Assembly (NCBI RefSeq): GCF_016195855.1
Contig: NZ_JACPYU010000016.1
Coordinates: 186,001 to 250,000 of the forward strand
Length of the DNA stretch: 64,000 nucleotides
Direction of reading: 5' to 3'
Source: Aquabacterium sp.
Lineage (GTDB): Bacteria; Pseudomonadota; Gammaproteobacteria; Burkholderiales; Burkholderiaceae_C
Of the stretch, positions 17,076 through 26,134 are shown one piece after another. Below the pieces are notes generated by a model. It saw only the letters and a program-made list of their open reading frames with translations, was not told the DNA's origin and did no database searches. Numbering within the stretch: position 1 is the first letter of the stretch; each line of letters begins with the position of its first letter. The translations under genes and the position numbers were made by a program.

Positions 17076-17973
17076 CTGCCTCGATGACCCGCTGACGGAA
17101 CCACAGGTTGGTCGGGTCGTCGTCCAGCGAGGCGTTCCAGTACAGGTGGGCGTCCAGTTGCGCCGCTGACAGCGGGAAGCTGTGCAGGGCGTTGTCGAAA
17201 TGCTGGTTGGCCACCCGGGCGTACTGCTCGGGCATGGTCAGCAGCATGTCCGTCTGGCTGACCACGCGGCAGCCGGCGAAGTAGTGGCGGCAACGCAGGC
17301 CGATCTGCCGCCTCAAGCCCTGACGGCTCAGTTCGTAATCCTCCAGCCCCAGGCCCTGGCGACGGGCAGACACGAGCACGTGCGAGGCGTCCAGGTAGGT
17401 GTCCAGGCGCAAAGGGCCTTTGCCGATGATGGGGTGATCGGCCCGCGCCACCACCACCAGCTTGTCCAGCACCAACCGGGTGTGGTTGACCTCGGCCGAA
17501 ACGGGCAGGGCGATGTCGACCGCCGCATCCACACGCCCTTGTCGCAGCGCGTCGGCAATATCGTGCCGCTCTACCTGGATGCTGTTGACGCTGATGCCCG
17601 GTGCATGCAGCCGGATGTGCGCCATCAAGCCGGGCAGGGTGAGTGACTCCAGGATGTCGCGCATGCCGATGGTGAAGACGCGGTCCGATCGGTTTGGTTC
17701 AAAGCCTTGTTGCGCGCCCTTGATGCCGGTTTGCAAGGTGCTCAAAGCCTGCCTCACCGACATCGTCAGGCCTTGCGCATAGGGTGTGGGCAGCATGCGC
17801 CGGCCTTGCCGGATGAACAAGGGGTCACCCAGGGCCTCACGCAGGCGGGCCAGGGCGTGGCTCACCGCTGGTTGGCTCAGGTGCAGTTCACGCGCGGCGG
17901 CGGTGAGCGAGCCGGTCTGCACGATGGCGTCGAACACCAGGAACAGGTTCAGGTCGATCTTGCTCAAATTCAT
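17038..17973 (-). CDS. LysR-family transcriptional regulator
   Basis: A 311-residue LysR-type regulator. The N-terminal helix-turn-helix is MNLSKIDLNLFLVFDAIVQ, then TAAARELHLSQPAVSHALARLR (about residues 25-46), followed by a periplasmic-binding-protein-like effector domain. It is divergent from the acyl-CoA dehydrogenase operon with 99 bases between starts, so it probably controls that operon and itself; this is inference from layout. The effector is unknown. Repeated ATTCA motifs lie in the shared promoter region. Confidence 0.92.
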   Translation of the reverse strand: MNLSKIDLNLFLVFDAIVQTGSLTAAARELHLSQPAVSHALARLREALGDPLFIRQGRRMLPTPYAQGLTMSVRQALSTLQTGIKGAQQGFEPNRSDRVFTIGMRDILESLTLPGLMAHIRLHAPGISVNSIQVERHDIADALRQGRVDAAVDIALPVSAEVNHTRLVLDKLVVVARADHPIIGKGPLRLDTYLDASHVLVSARRQGLGLEDYELSRQGLRRQIGLRCRHYFAGCRVVSQTDMLLTMPEQYARVANQHFDNALHSFPLSAAQLDAHLYWNASLDDDPTNLWFRQRVIEAVKLELAAVRTSA

Positions 17974-18013
17974 TTCATGAATGTATCTGAATTCACATAA
18001 TTCATTTGATTCA
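17968..18013. promoter_or_regulatory. Candidate LysR operator region (repeated ATTCA motifs)
   Basis: Four ATTCA motifs start at 17968, 17991, 18000 and 18009. TGAAT (17978-17982) and ATTCA (17991-17995) form an inverted repeat with a T-N11-A type spacing. The cluster lies between the divergent LysR gene and the acyl-CoA dehydrogenase gene, where such regulators bind. Confidence 0.4.
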
Positions 18014-18072
18014 TCCTTGGTGGGTTTCTACACTGGCGCGCACCAGCGAAACAGTCAGAAAGAGAGCAGCCC

Positions 18073-19302
18073 ATGGACTTCGGATACTCACCCCGTGCGA
18101 AGGAATACATCGAGCGCGTCAAGAGCTTCATGCGTGATCACGTGATCCCGGCTGAAGAGGCGTACCACGCGCAGATGAGCGGCTCGGCCGACTGGCGGCA
18201 ATGGCGTCAACCGGCCCTGATGGAAGACCTCAAGGCCAAGGCCAAGGCCGCCGGCCTGTGGAACCTGTTTCTGCCGGACCCGCACCACGGCGCGGGCTTG
18301 AAGGTGGCTGAATACGCGGCCCTGGCCGAGTTGATGGGCTACAACACCATGGCCGCCGAGGTGTTCAACTGCAATGCGCCGGACACCGGCAACATGGAAG
18401 TGCTGCACATGTACGGCTCGCCCGCGCAGCAGGACCGCTGGTTGACGCCGCTGCTGGCCGGCCAGATTCGCTCGGCCTTTTGCATGACCGAGCCCGATGT
18501 GGCTTCGTCGGACGCGACCAATATGGAAGCCACGGCCGTGCCCGAGGGCGATGAGGTGGTGGTCAATGGCCGCAAGTGGTTCAGCTCCGGCATCGGCCAC
18601 CCCAACTGCAAGATCCTGATTTTCATGGGCCTGACAGACCCGACGGCCGAGCGCCACAAGCGCCACTCCATGATCCTGGTGCCGCTGGACACCCCGGGTG
18701 TGAAAATCGAGCGCATGCTGCCGGCCTTTGGCGTGTACGACGAGCCCTTCGGCCACGGTGAGGTCACCTTCGACAACGTGCGCGTGCCCAAGGAAAACAT
18801 CATTGCCGGCCTGGGCCGCGGTTTCGAGATCGCGCAAGGCCGCCTGGGCCCAGGGCGCATCCACCACTGCATGCGCGCCATCGGTGGCGCCGAGCGCGCA
18901 TTGGCCCTGATGTGTGAACGTGGTGACAAGCGCGTCGCGTTTGGCAAGACGCTCAACCAGCTGGGCGGCAATGTGGACGTGATCGCCAACGCGCGCATGG
19001 CCATCGAACAGGCCCGCCTGCTGACGCTCAAGGCCGCGTGGATGATGGACACGGTGGGCGTGAAGGCGGCCATGAGCGAGATTTCGCAGATCAAGGTGGT
19101 TGCACCTAATATGGCGCAGGTGGTGCTGGACGCGGCCATCCAGATGCACGGTGCACTGGGTGTCACGCTGGACACGCCTTTGAGCACGCTGGCGGCCTAT
19201 GTGCGCACCGTGCGCCTGGCCGATGGCCCCGACGAGGTGCACCGCAAGGTGGTGGCCAAGTTCGAGCTGGCCCGGCAACGCGCGGCGCGTGGCGAGGCCT
19301 GA
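18073..19302 (+). CDS. Acyl-CoA dehydrogenase
   Basis: A 409-residue FAD-dependent acyl-CoA dehydrogenase, which introduces the alpha-beta double bond in fatty-acid or branched-acid oxidation. Domain landmarks are the helical N-terminus, [20 protein letters not shown] (about 137-156, FAD/substrate strand), [12 protein letters not shown], the beta domain ending in [21 protein letters not shown] and the C-terminal [15 protein letters not shown]. The sequence resembles the ACAD10/11-like class. It heads an operon with a phosphotransferase-family gene and an SDR gene, suggesting breakdown of an unusual acyl substrate. Confidence 0.93.
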   Translation: MDFGYSPRAKEYIERVKSFMRDHVIPAEEAYHAQMSGSADWRQWRQPALMEDLKAKAKAAGLWNLFLPDPHHGAGLKVAEYAALAELMGYNTMAAEVFNCNAPDTGNMEVLHMYGSPAQQDRWLTPLLAGQIRSAFCMTEPDVASSDATNMEATAVPEGDEVVVNGRKWFSSGIGHPNCKILIFMGLTDPTAERHKRHSMILVPLDTPGVKIERMLPAFGVYDEPFGHGEVTFDNVRVPKENIIAGLGRGFEIAQGRLGPGRIHHCMRAIGGAERALALMCERGDKRVAFGKTLNQLGGNVDVIANARMAIEQARLLTLKAAWMMDTVGVKAAMSEISQIKVVAPNMAQVVLDAAIQMHGALGVTLDTPLSTLAAYVRTVRLADGPDEVHRKVVAKFELARQRAARGEA

Positions 19303-19335
19303 GCCCCTGAAGAGACCAACAAGGAGACAAGCAAG

Positions 19336-20409
19336 ATGAGCGAGAAGTTGATCGACGCCGCAGGCAAGGTGCGCGCCGGTGAAGAAGTGGACCTGGCCCG
19401 TGTGAGTGCCTACCTGCGCGCAGCCGGCCTGGAGCTGCAAGGCGAGCCGCAGCTCAAGCAGTTCCCGGGCGGGGCGTCGAACCTGACTTATCTGCTGAGC
19501 TATGACAACCGCGACCTGATCCTGCGTCGCCCGCCGTTTGGCCACATCGCCAAGTCGGCCCACGACGTGGTGCGCGAGGCCCGCATCATGCAGATGCTCA
19601 AGCCCGTGTACCCGGCCGTGCCCCATGTGTACGCCATCTGCGAGGACGCGGAGGTGATCGGCGCGCCGTTCTATGTGATGGAGCGCCTGGTGGGTGTGAT
19701 CCCGCGCCAGAACTTGCCTGAAGAGCTGGGCCTGGATGCGCCCAAGACGCGCCAGCTGTGCCTGAACGTGCTGGACAAGTTGATCGATCTGCACATGCTC
19801 GATACCAAGGCCACCGGCCTGGACACCCTGGGCAAGGGCGAGGGCTATGTGGCACGCCAGATCGAAGGCTGGAGCAAGCGATTCCGCGCCGCGCGCACGG
19901 ATGACGTGTCCGACTTTGAATCGGTGATGCAATGGCTGGCCGAGAAGCAGCCCAAGCAGGAGGTGGCGATCTGCCTGATCCACAACGACTTCCGCTTCGA
20001 CAACGTGGTGCTGGACATCGCCGACCCGATGAAGGTGATTGGCGTGCTGGACTGGGAAATGGCCACCATGGGCGACCCGTTGATGGACCTGGGCAGCTCG
20101 CTGGCTTACTGGGTGCAGGCCGACGACGATCCCTTCATGCTGGGCTCGCGCCGTCAGCCCACCAATGCGCCGGGCATGCTGACGCGCAAGGAAGTCATTG
20201 ACTATTACGCGCAGCGCACGGGCTGGAGCGTGGCCAACTTCGATTTCTACGAGGTGTATGGCCTGTTCCGCCTGGCCGGCATCGTCCAGCAGATCTACAA
20301 GCGCTTCAAGGAAGGCAACGCCCGCAACCCGGTGTTCGCCACCTTCGGGCCGTTTGCGAACTACCTGGGCCAGCGTTGCGAACGCATCATTGCCCAATCG
20401 TCTTTGTGA
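19336..20409 (+). CDS. Phosphotransferase family protein (ACAD10/11 kinase-like)
   Basis: A 357-residue protein with the aminoglycoside-phosphotransferase/choline-kinase fold. The catalytic loop is LIHNDFRFDNVVLD (H216, D218 and N223 of an HxDxxxxN pattern), followed by VLDWEMATMGDP (metal-binding D239). In animals the ACAD10/11 proteins fuse this kinase domain to an acyl-CoA dehydrogenase and phosphorylate 4-hydroxyacyl-CoAs; here the two are separate adjacent genes, 33 bases apart, so a similar role in hydroxy-acid catabolism is a reasonable inference. Confidence 0.9.
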   Translation: MSEKLIDAAGKVRAGEEVDLARVSAYLRAAGLELQGEPQLKQFPGGASNLTYLLSYDNRDLILRRPPFGHIAKSAHDVVREARIMQMLKPVYPAVPHVYAICEDAEVIGAPFYVMERLVGVIPRQNLPEELGLDAPKTRQLCLNVLDKLIDLHMLDTKATGLDTLGKGEGYVARQIEGWSKRFRAARTDDVSDFESVMQWLAEKQPKQEVAICLIHNDFRFDNVVLDIADPMKVIGVLDWEMATMGDPLMDLGSSLAYWVQADDDPFMLGSRRQPTNAPGMLTRKEVIDYYAQRTGWSVANFDFYEVYGLFRLAGIVQQIYKRFKEGNARNPVFATFGPFANYLGQRCERIIAQSSL

Positions 20410-20430
20410 AGTGCAGGAACCCCTCTCAAC

Positions 20431-21201
20431 ATGAGCATCCCCAACACCTTTGATCTGAGCGGCAAGGTTGCCCTCGTCACCGGCGCCAGCCGCGGCATCG
20501 GCGAAGCCATCGCGCGCTTGCTGGCTGCCCACGGTGCACACGTCATCGTCTCCAGCCGCAAGGCCGAGCCTTGTGAGACTGTGGCGCAATCCATCCGCGA
20601 CGCGGGCGGCAAGGCTTCCGTCATCGCCTGTCATGTGGGCGAAATGGTCCAGATCGACAGCACCTTTGCGGCCATCGAGCAGCAGTTTGGCCGCCTCGAC
20701 ATCCTGGTCAACAACGCCGCGACCAATCCCTATTTCGGGCACATCAGCGACACCGATCTGGGCGCTTTCCAGAAGACCGTGGACGTGAACATCCGCGGCT
20801 ATTTCTTCATGTGCGCCAAGGGCTCGAAGTTGATGGCCAAAAACGGTGGTGGGTCCATCATCAACATCGCGTCGGTCAATGGCGTGATCCCGGGCATGGC
20901 GCAAGGCATCTATTCGATCACCAAGGCCGCCGTGATCTCGATGACGCATGCCTTCGCCAAGGAGTGCGCGCCGATGAAGGTGCGTGTCAACGCCATCCTG
21001 CCGGGGGCGACAGATACCAAGTTCGCCTCGGCGCTGACCACGAATGACGCCATCCTCAAGGTGGTGATGGCGCACACGCCGCTCAACCGTGTGTCCGACC
21101 CCAAGGAGATGGCCGGTGCCGCCTTGTACCTGGCCAGCGATGCCGCCAGCTACACCACAGGCGCCTGCCTCAATGTGGACGGCGGCTACCTGACGGCTTG
21201 A
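20431..21201 (+). CDS. Short-chain dehydrogenase/reductase
   Basis: A 256-residue classical SDR. The cofactor motif is TGASRGIG (17-24), the structural motif LVNNAAT lies near residue 93, and the catalytic residues are S148 (INIASVNG), Y161 and K165 (YSITK). The C-terminal YTTGACLNVDGGYLTA is typical. It probably oxidises or reduces a hydroxyacyl intermediate produced by the two upstream genes; substrate and cofactor preference are not proved by sequence. It is the last gene of the operon. Confidence 0.92.
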   Translation: MSIPNTFDLSGKVALVTGASRGIGEAIARLLAAHGAHVIVSSRKAEPCETVAQSIRDAGGKASVIACHVGEMVQIDSTFAAIEQQFGRLDILVNNAATNPYFGHISDTDLGAFQKTVDVNIRGYFFMCAKGSKLMAKNGGGSIINIASVNGVIPGMAQGIYSITKAAVISMTHAFAKECAPMKVRVNAILPGATDTKFASALTTNDAILKVVMAHTPLNRVSDPKEMAGAALYLASDAASYTTGACLNVDGGYLTA

Positions 21202-21225
21202 TTCAGGGCGACAGGCCTGGAGGGC

Positions 21226-22332
21226 TTACCGCATGGCCTGCACATTGGCCTCTGGCAAGGTGTCGGCAAAATCGGCTTGCATCGCCGGCTGAGTGGGCGG
21301 TGGTGCTGCCGGGCGTCGCGTTGCGGCCTGCCGTGTCTGGCTGTGGATCTTGCGTGCAGCTTGCATGGGCAACCACAAGGCCGCTGTCCAGTAGCTAGAG
21401 CGGATCAACTCTGCCAGCAAGAGGCTCAGGCTCACGCTGGTCAACCAGCTCAGCGTCGCGATCAGCCAGGGATCTGCATCTTGCAGCACCCATGTCCAGG
21501 CATGGCGCCCCAAGGTCTGCAAAGGCCAGTGGAACAGCAGGATGAAAAGGCTCTCGCGGCCGCACCGGCTCAGGGTGGTGCTGGCAAGGGGAACGCGCGA
21601 CAAGCCATTGGCCACGGCCATCACCAGGGTGATGCCTGCCAGTGAGCTGACCATGTACGAGATGACGTACTCGGCCGATGATGGGTCAACCGAGCCCGAT
21701 TGCAGCAGATACTGCGCTGTCAACAGAGCCCCCAGCGTCGCGACGACGAGTGGCCACGACATCCGCCAGGATGTCCATATGGACCGTGTCATGCGACCCA
21801 GCATGAAGAACGCCAGGTTTTTGGGGATCGCTTCCAGCTTGAAGGGCGCGCCAGGTACCAGGCCGGTCATCCATATCCCCACATAGAGCGCCAGGGTGAT
21901 GGCCACGATCTTCGTGCCGGGATGCCAGTTATCGAATCGGCCCTTGCTCAGCAGCACGTGGCCGCTCATGAAGACCAACCAGAGGTGCGGCAGGTACCAG
22001 AGGTAATAGATCCAAGGCAGATAGTGGCCGCCACCAGCAAGGATGCCCATCACCAGCGAGGCCGGGTCGGTTTCGCCGATCGCCATTCTGGCTGGGGCCT
22101 GCAATAGGGCCATCACCACAAAGGGTTTGAGCAGGGCGTCGGCTTTTTGATGCGCCAGTTGCCAGAAGCCTTGTTTGAGGCTGATGAAGGACCCAGCCAC
22201 AAAGAACATCATGGGCATGCGGATGGACCACAGCGCATGGTTGATCACGGTGTCGGTGAATTGGGCGTTATGTCCCCATACAACCAGGATGATGCACAAC
22301 CCACGAGCGATGTCCACGGATTGAATCCGCAT
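21226..22332 (-). CDS. Acyltransferase family 3 membrane protein
   Basis: A 368-residue polytopic membrane protein of the acyltransferase-3 family. The N-terminus MRIQSVDIARGLCIILVVWGHNAQF carries the conserved Asp-Arg pattern before helix 1 and the catalytic-type His, followed by SIRMPMMFFVAGSFISLKQ. About ten hydrophobic segments follow, and the C-terminus is a low-complexity Ala/Pro/Gln tail. Members O-acylate sugars or surface polysaccharides. It stands between unrelated genes, so the target is unknown. Confidence 0.85.
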   Translation of the reverse strand: MRIQSVDIARGLCIILVVWGHNAQFTDTVINHALWSIRMPMMFFVAGSFISLKQGFWQLAHQKADALLKPFVVMALLQAPARMAIGETDPASLVMGILAGGGHYLPWIYYLWYLPHLWLVFMSGHVLLSKGRFDNWHPGTKIVAITLALYVGIWMTGLVPGAPFKLEAIPKNLAFFMLGRMTRSIWTSWRMSWPLVVATLGALLTAQYLLQSGSVDPSSAEYVISYMVSSLAGITLVMAVANGLSRVPLASTTLSRCGRESLFILLFHWPLQTLGRHAWTWVLQDADPWLIATLSWLTSVSLSLLLAELIRSSYWTAALWLPMQAARKIHSQTRQAATRRPAAPPPTQPAMQADFADTLPEANVQAMR

Positions 22333-22481
22333 GTGTCCACTCCTGCTTTGTCTTGTTTGGCAGGAGTGTGCGGCTAGGGGCAGTGTTACCCCTTTGCCTT
22401 GTTGTAAGCATTGCTACGGCAGGCTACGCCTGGCCCTGCAATGGTGTCAGGGCTTACAACTGTGTCGCGCAGAACGTGAAC

Positions 22482-23279
22482 TCAAACCAGGCGGTTGAGT
22501 CCTTCGGCGTCGAAATGCTCGGTGGTCTGCGCGTCTGTGGGCAGGCAGGTGCGTGCGTCTTCGGTCTGGGCTTCCTTGGCCAGTTTGCCGATGGCTTCCC
22601 ACAGCAAGGTGATCTGGTGCTCGTGGCCTGAGGCGTGGTCGATCAGGCCGCGCAGTGCTTGCGACAGCGGGTCATCGCCCTCGGTCACACCATAAGCAGA
22701 AAAGCCCATTCGGGCCGCCAGGGCCTCGCGTTCGGCCTGCTTTTCATCCAGCACAGTGGCCTTGGCGACGATGATGCGAGCGGGGTTGCCCACCGCTGTG
22801 GCGCCGGGCGGCACAGGCTTGGTCACCACGGCATTGGAGCCCACGCGGGCGCCGTCACCGACCGTGAAGCCGCCCAGCACCTGCGCGTTCGCGCCGATGA
22901 TGACGCCCTGGCCCAGCGTGGGGTGTCGCTTGGCGCCCTTGCTCAATGAGGTGCCGCCCAGGGTCACGCCCTGGTAGATGGTGCAGCCGTCACCGATCTC
23001 GGCGGTTTCGCCCACGACCACGCCCATGCCGTGGTCGATGAAGACGCGCCGGCCCACCTTGGCGCCAGGGTGGATCTCGATGCCGGTGAAGAAGCGGCCC
23101 CAATGCGAGATCCAGCGGCCCAGCCACTTGAGGTCGTGCGTCCAGCACCAATGCGCGAGGCGGTGCATGGCCAGGGCGTGCAGACCGGGGTAACAGGTCA
23201 GCACTTCCCAGGCGGTGCGGGCCGCGGGGTCGCGTTCAAGGATGCAGGCGATGTCTTCTCGCAGTCGGGCGAAGAGCAT
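22482..23279 (-). CDS. cysE: Serine O-acetyltransferase
   Basis: Makes O-acetylserine for cysteine synthesis. The 265-residue protein has a helical N-terminal part ([31 protein letters not shown]) and the left-handed beta-helix made of hexapeptide repeats (about residues 75-170), including [30 protein letters not shown] with the catalytic His and [10 protein letters not shown]-terminal extension of about 70 residues follows the beta-helix. trmJ lies upstream on the same strand, a common neighbour. Confidence 0.94.
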   Translation of the reverse strand: MLFARLREDIACILERDPAARTAWEVLTCYPGLHALAMHRLAHWCWTHDLKWLGRWISHWGRFFTGIEIHPGAKVGRRVFIDHGMGVVVGETAEIGDGCTIYQGVTLGGTSLSKGAKRHPTLGQGVIIGANAQVLGGFTVGDGARVGSNAVVTKPVPPGATAVGNPARIIVAKATVLDEKQAEREALAARMGFSAYGVTEGDDPLSQALRGLIDHASGHEHQITLLWEAIGKLAKEAQTEDARTCLPTDAQTTEHFDAEGLNRLV

Positions 23280-23403
23280 GAATGTGCTTATGCGGTTTTC
23301 AGATGCAGGAGGTCGAGTTTACCGGGGCGTTCAATAACCGGACAGACATGAGGTGTCGGGCTCAACGTGGTAAGGGCAAGGTGCCAGGCGCATGCGCCGC
23401 GAA

Positions 23404-24204
23404 TCAGGACTTGTCGATGATGGCCTTGGCAATGCCCCGCAGGATGTGGATCTCTTCCTGGCGCAACTCGGCCCGGTTGACCAGTTGGTTGAGGCGGGGC
23501 ATGAGCTTTTTGGGCGCGGCCGGGTCCAGGAAGCCCAGCTTGATCAAGGCCTTCTCCCAGTGTGCCAGCGCGCCTTGCACCGCGCTGCCGCTGGCCAGGT
23601 CGATATCCGGCGTGCGGGCTTGCACGGCAAAGGCACCCAGCGCCTGGCGCCATTCGTAGGCCAGCACCTGCACGGCCTGCGACAGGTTGAGCGAGCCGTA
23701 ATCCGGGTTGGTGGGGATGCTGATGACCGCGTTGCAGCGGTACACGTCTTCATTGGCCATGCCGTAGCGCTCGCTGCCGAACACGAAACCAACGCGGTGC
23801 ATGGGCGTGCTCGTTGCCAGTTTGGCCAGGCCTTCACGCGGGGTGATGGTGGGCGGGCCGAAGTCGCGTGGCGTCATGGCCGTGCCGATGGCATAGGTGA
23901 TGCCATCCAGCGCTTCGGCCAGGGTGTCCACGACGCGTGCACGCACCAGGATGTCGGCGGCGCCGCTGGCCAGGGCCACGGTTTCCTCCTGGATCAGCAC
24001 ATCGTCAAAGCGGGGGCGCACCAGCACCAGGTCGGAAAAGCCCATCACCTTCATGGCACGGGCGGTGGCGCCCACATTGCCAGGGTGGCTGGTGCCGATC
24101 AGGATGAAACGTGTGGGATCGCGCTGGCCCGAATGCCCGGGTGGCGCGTGAGGAGATGAGGCTTGCATGGCGTGGGAAATCTTCATGAGATATCGCACAA
24201 ACAT
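23404..24204 (-). CDS. trmJ: tRNA (cytidine/uridine-2'-O-)-methyltransferase TrmJ
   Basis: A SPOUT (TrmH-family) methyltransferase that modifies tRNA position 32. The 266-residue frame shows RFILIGTSHPGNVGATARAMKVMGFSDLVLVRP at the start, FGSERYGMANEDV, and the knot segment SIPTNPDYGSLNLSQAVQVLAYEWRQAL. The C-terminal region is helical, as in TrmJ dimers. Start codons at 24204, 24186 and 24168 are all possible. It is divergent from suhB across a 255-base gap. Confidence 0.88.
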   Translation of the reverse strand: MFVRYLMKISHAMQASSPHAPPGHSGQRDPTRFILIGTSHPGNVGATARAMKVMGFSDLVLVRPRFDDVLIQEETVALASGAADILVRARVVDTLAEALDGITYAIGTAMTPRDFGPPTITPREGLAKLATSTPMHRVGFVFGSERYGMANEDVYRCNAVISIPTNPDYGSLNLSQAVQVLAYEWRQALGAFAVQARTPDIDLASGSAVQGALAHWEKALIKLGFLDPAAPKKLMPRLNQLVNRAELRQEEIHILRGIAKAIIDKS

Positions 24205-24459
24205 GCGATAAGCCCTTGATTCTCATCGAAATCGCTGAAAAAGGGGGTGCAAAAACAAATGGGCTTCTATACAATGCTCGATTCTCGCTCGTTCTTTGAT
24301 CACCGCTGCGCCCCCATCTCCCTGCCTCGACGCTGTCTGGCTGGTGCTGTTCACCGTTCCGCGCTGTTGCCGCCCTTCGCTGTTGAAGGCGGCCCGTGCG
24401 TTCTGACCGTGTAGCCCATGCCTTGTCGTGGTGGTTTTTCTGGTTTCCAAGGTCCACCC
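24205..24459. other. Intergenic region between divergent trmJ and suhB
   Basis: No gene is supported here. A TATACA hexamer near 24270 (in CTTCTATACAATGC) could be a -10 element for suhB, but no convincing -35 element lies at the right distance. The rest shows nothing I recognise. Confidence 0.4.
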
Positions 24460-25482
24460 ATGTCTCAAGCCCTGCATCCCATGCTCAACATCGCCATCAA
24501 AGCTGCTCGCGCAGCCGGGGCGATCATCAACCGGGCCTCGCTCGACATCGAGCGGCTGACAGTGATCGCCAAGTCGCACAACGACTTCGTGACCGAAGTG
24601 GACAAGGCAGCAGAAGACGTGATCATCGCCACAATCCTGGAGGCCTACCCTGGCCACGGCATCCTGGCTGAAGAATCGGGGCGTGAACACGGCGCCAAGC
24701 ACAGCGACTACGTCTGGATCATCGATCCGCTCGACGGCACCACCAACTTCATCCACGGCTTCCCCGTGTACGCGGTCTCCATTGCGCTGGCCTTCCGTGG
24801 CCAGGTGCAGCAGGCCGTGGTGTATGACCCCTGCCGCAACGACCTGTTCTACGCGTCCAAGGGCAAGGGCGCCTACATGAATGACCGCCGCATCCGCGTG
24901 TCCAAGCGCACGCGCATGCTCGAATCCCTGATCGGCACGGGCTTCCCCTTCCGCAAGGGCGACAACTTCCAGCGCTACATGAAGATGTTCGAAGAGGTGA
25001 TGGTGCAGTGCGCTGGCGTGCGCCGCCCGGGCGCCGCTGCGCTGGACCTGTGCTACGTGGCTGCCGGTTTTTATGATGCCTTCTTTGAAACCGGCCTGAG
25101 CCCCTGGGACGTGGCCGCAGGCTCGCTGATGATCACCGAGGCTGGTGGCCTGGTGGGCAACTTCACGGGCGAGCCCGACTTCCTGTACCAGCGCGAGATC
25201 CTGGCCGGCACGCCCCGCATCTATGGCCAGATGGTCAAGATCCTGGCGCCGTACACCCGCGTGATCGCCGATGCTGGTGCGCAAGCTGAAGGCGCCGAGG
25301 GCGGTGAAGACGAGGGCGAATCCGATCCCGAAGACGATGCGCTGATCCAGTCGCTGCAGGCGGCCGAAGACGCGGCCCAAGCGGCCAAGGCAGCAGAGCC
25401 CGCAGCCCCCAAGCGCACGCGCATCACGGCTGCAGCCAAGGCTGCCGAGGTTCGCCAGGACAAGGGCGACGCGCCGTTCTGA
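24460..25482 (+). CDS. suhB: Inositol-1-monophosphatase family protein SuhB
   Basis: A 340-residue member of the Mg-dependent inositol monophosphatase family; in E. coli SuhB also takes part in rRNA antitermination. Metal ligands are seen in [11 protein letters not shown] (E near 70) and [13 protein letters not shown] (D89, D92), and [15 protein letters not shown] holds the third ligand. The family core ends near residue 265; an acidic and Ala-rich extension of about 70 residues follows ([13 protein letters not shown]). The ATG at 24460 gives [20 protein letters not shown]; upstream in-frame starts are not needed. In the ancestral arrangement mutS evidently followed it. Confidence 0.92.
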   Translation: MSQALHPMLNIAIKAARAAGAIINRASLDIERLTVIAKSHNDFVTEVDKAAEDVIIATILEAYPGHGILAEESGREHGAKHSDYVWIIDPLDGTTNFIHGFPVYAVSIALAFRGQVQQAVVYDPCRNDLFYASKGKGAYMNDRRIRVSKRTRMLESLIGTGFPFRKGDNFQRYMKMFEEVMVQCAGVRRPGAAALDLCYVAAGFYDAFFETGLSPWDVAAGSLMITEAGGLVGNFTGEPDFLYQREILAGTPRIYGQMVKILAPYTRVIADAGAQAEGAEGGEDEGESDPEDDALIQSLQAAEDAAQAAKAAEPAAPKRTRITAAAKAAEVRQDKGDAPF

Positions 25483-25525
25483 TCTTGCAACTCGCGGGCG
25501 GCGTCGGGATGGCGTCACCCGTGAG

Positions 25526-25553
25526 TGACTCACGCGCAACTCACGCGTTATGC
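25526..25553 (+). promoter_or_regulatory. Possible ancestral (now orphaned) mutS promoter
   Basis: TGACTC (25526-25531) and TTATGC (25548-25553) are separated by 16 bases and lie 50 bases before the truncated mutS start at 25603. If functional, the transcript now runs into the element rather than into mutS. The hexamers match the sigma-70 consensus only moderately. Confidence 0.3.
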
Positions 25554-25602
25554 TGGCGCCTCTTCACTGACGCCTGCCTCATCAATCACCTCTGTCCCAG
25601 TC

Positions 25603-25638
25603 ATGGACTTCAGCGCGCACACGCCCATGATGCAGTAG
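25603..25638 (+). pseudogene. Decapitated original mutS 5' end (11 codons then stop)
   Basis: ATG at 25603 opens MDFSAHTPMMQ and then meets TAG at 25636. The last seven residues, HTPMMQ plus the preceding context, are the same as residues 18-23 of the working mutS at 32337, and the DNA of those six codons is identical. This is what remains of the mutS start on the suhB side after an element inserted at codon 11/12. Confidence 0.85.
25618..25635 (+). repeat. attL core: 18-bp direct repeat, left copy
   Basis: CACACGCCCATGATGCAG, identical to 32388-32405. It encodes HTPMMQ in the mutS reading frame at both sites. One base either side differs between the copies, so the identity is exactly 18 bases (20 of 21 if the next codon is included). 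Confidence 0.88.
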
Positions 25639-25669
25639 GGTCTGCTGAGGCAAATTTGCGAGGTCACCT

Positions 25670-25693
25670 TAAAACCTATACTAAAACCTATAC
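25670..25693 (+). repeat. Tandem 12-bp repeat, candidate integrase arm sites (left)
   Basis: Two perfect back-to-back copies of TAAAACCTATAC lie 35 bases inside the attL core. Close variants occur near the integrase start at the other end of the element, which suggests arm-type binding sites for the integrase. Confidence 0.6.
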
Positions 25694-25725
25694 CTAGGAG
25701 GGGCTGCTTGTGCAGCTTGGTGGTG

Positions 25726-25747
25726 AACCGGCCTAGAGTCGGTTTTT
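25726..25747 (+). terminator. Weak terminator-like hairpin inside the element's left end
   Basis: AACCG (25726-25730) pairs with CGGTT (25740-25744) and is followed by a T run. The stem is only 5 bp. It could stop read-through from the orphaned mutS/suhB transcript into the element. Confidence 0.35.
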
Positions 25748-26134
25748 TCATTTTGCGCCCTGCGTGAACTCTCTGCCGCTGGTGCAAGACCCGCCGTAAC
25801 CTGGTCCCAGCGAACGACGCGAAGCGCATCGATGTTAGCGAGCGATTTTGGGGCCGCCAGCACAGTAGCTTGATCTCATGAAGTTCATCTACGGCTGATG
25901 CCCGCTATTCGGTTGGCTGCGAATTCCAGTTGAAAGCGCAATCCATTCCGATTCAAAGCTACCAGTTAGACCAGTACTCGCAAGGCCAGCAGTTTGACAA
26001 CGACTGGTCATCCGCGGTCATCGACATCTCTGCTGTGAAGGTCCAGTCTAGGCTGTGAGCGGTCAGCCACGAACGACTGCTTTGAGTCAGCTCTTCAGTA
26101 CCTCGAACGATAGCCATGCTGGCCGAGTAGCCGA

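Noticed and set aside
18088..21075. A 995-codon open frame on the minus strand opposite the acyl-CoA dehydrogenase operon
   Set aside because: It is antisense to three clearly recognisable genes, has His/Ala/Gln-rich text without domain features, and is what high-GC codon use produces by chance.
25483..25600. tRNA gene as the integration target of the island
   Set aside because: No cloverleaf or TTCGAA-type arm was found near either end; the 18-bp identity falls inside mutS codons instead.
25750..26110. Possible degraded gene between the left island end and the recombinase relic
   Set aside because: No frame on either strand gave recognisable protein text, so nothing is claimed.
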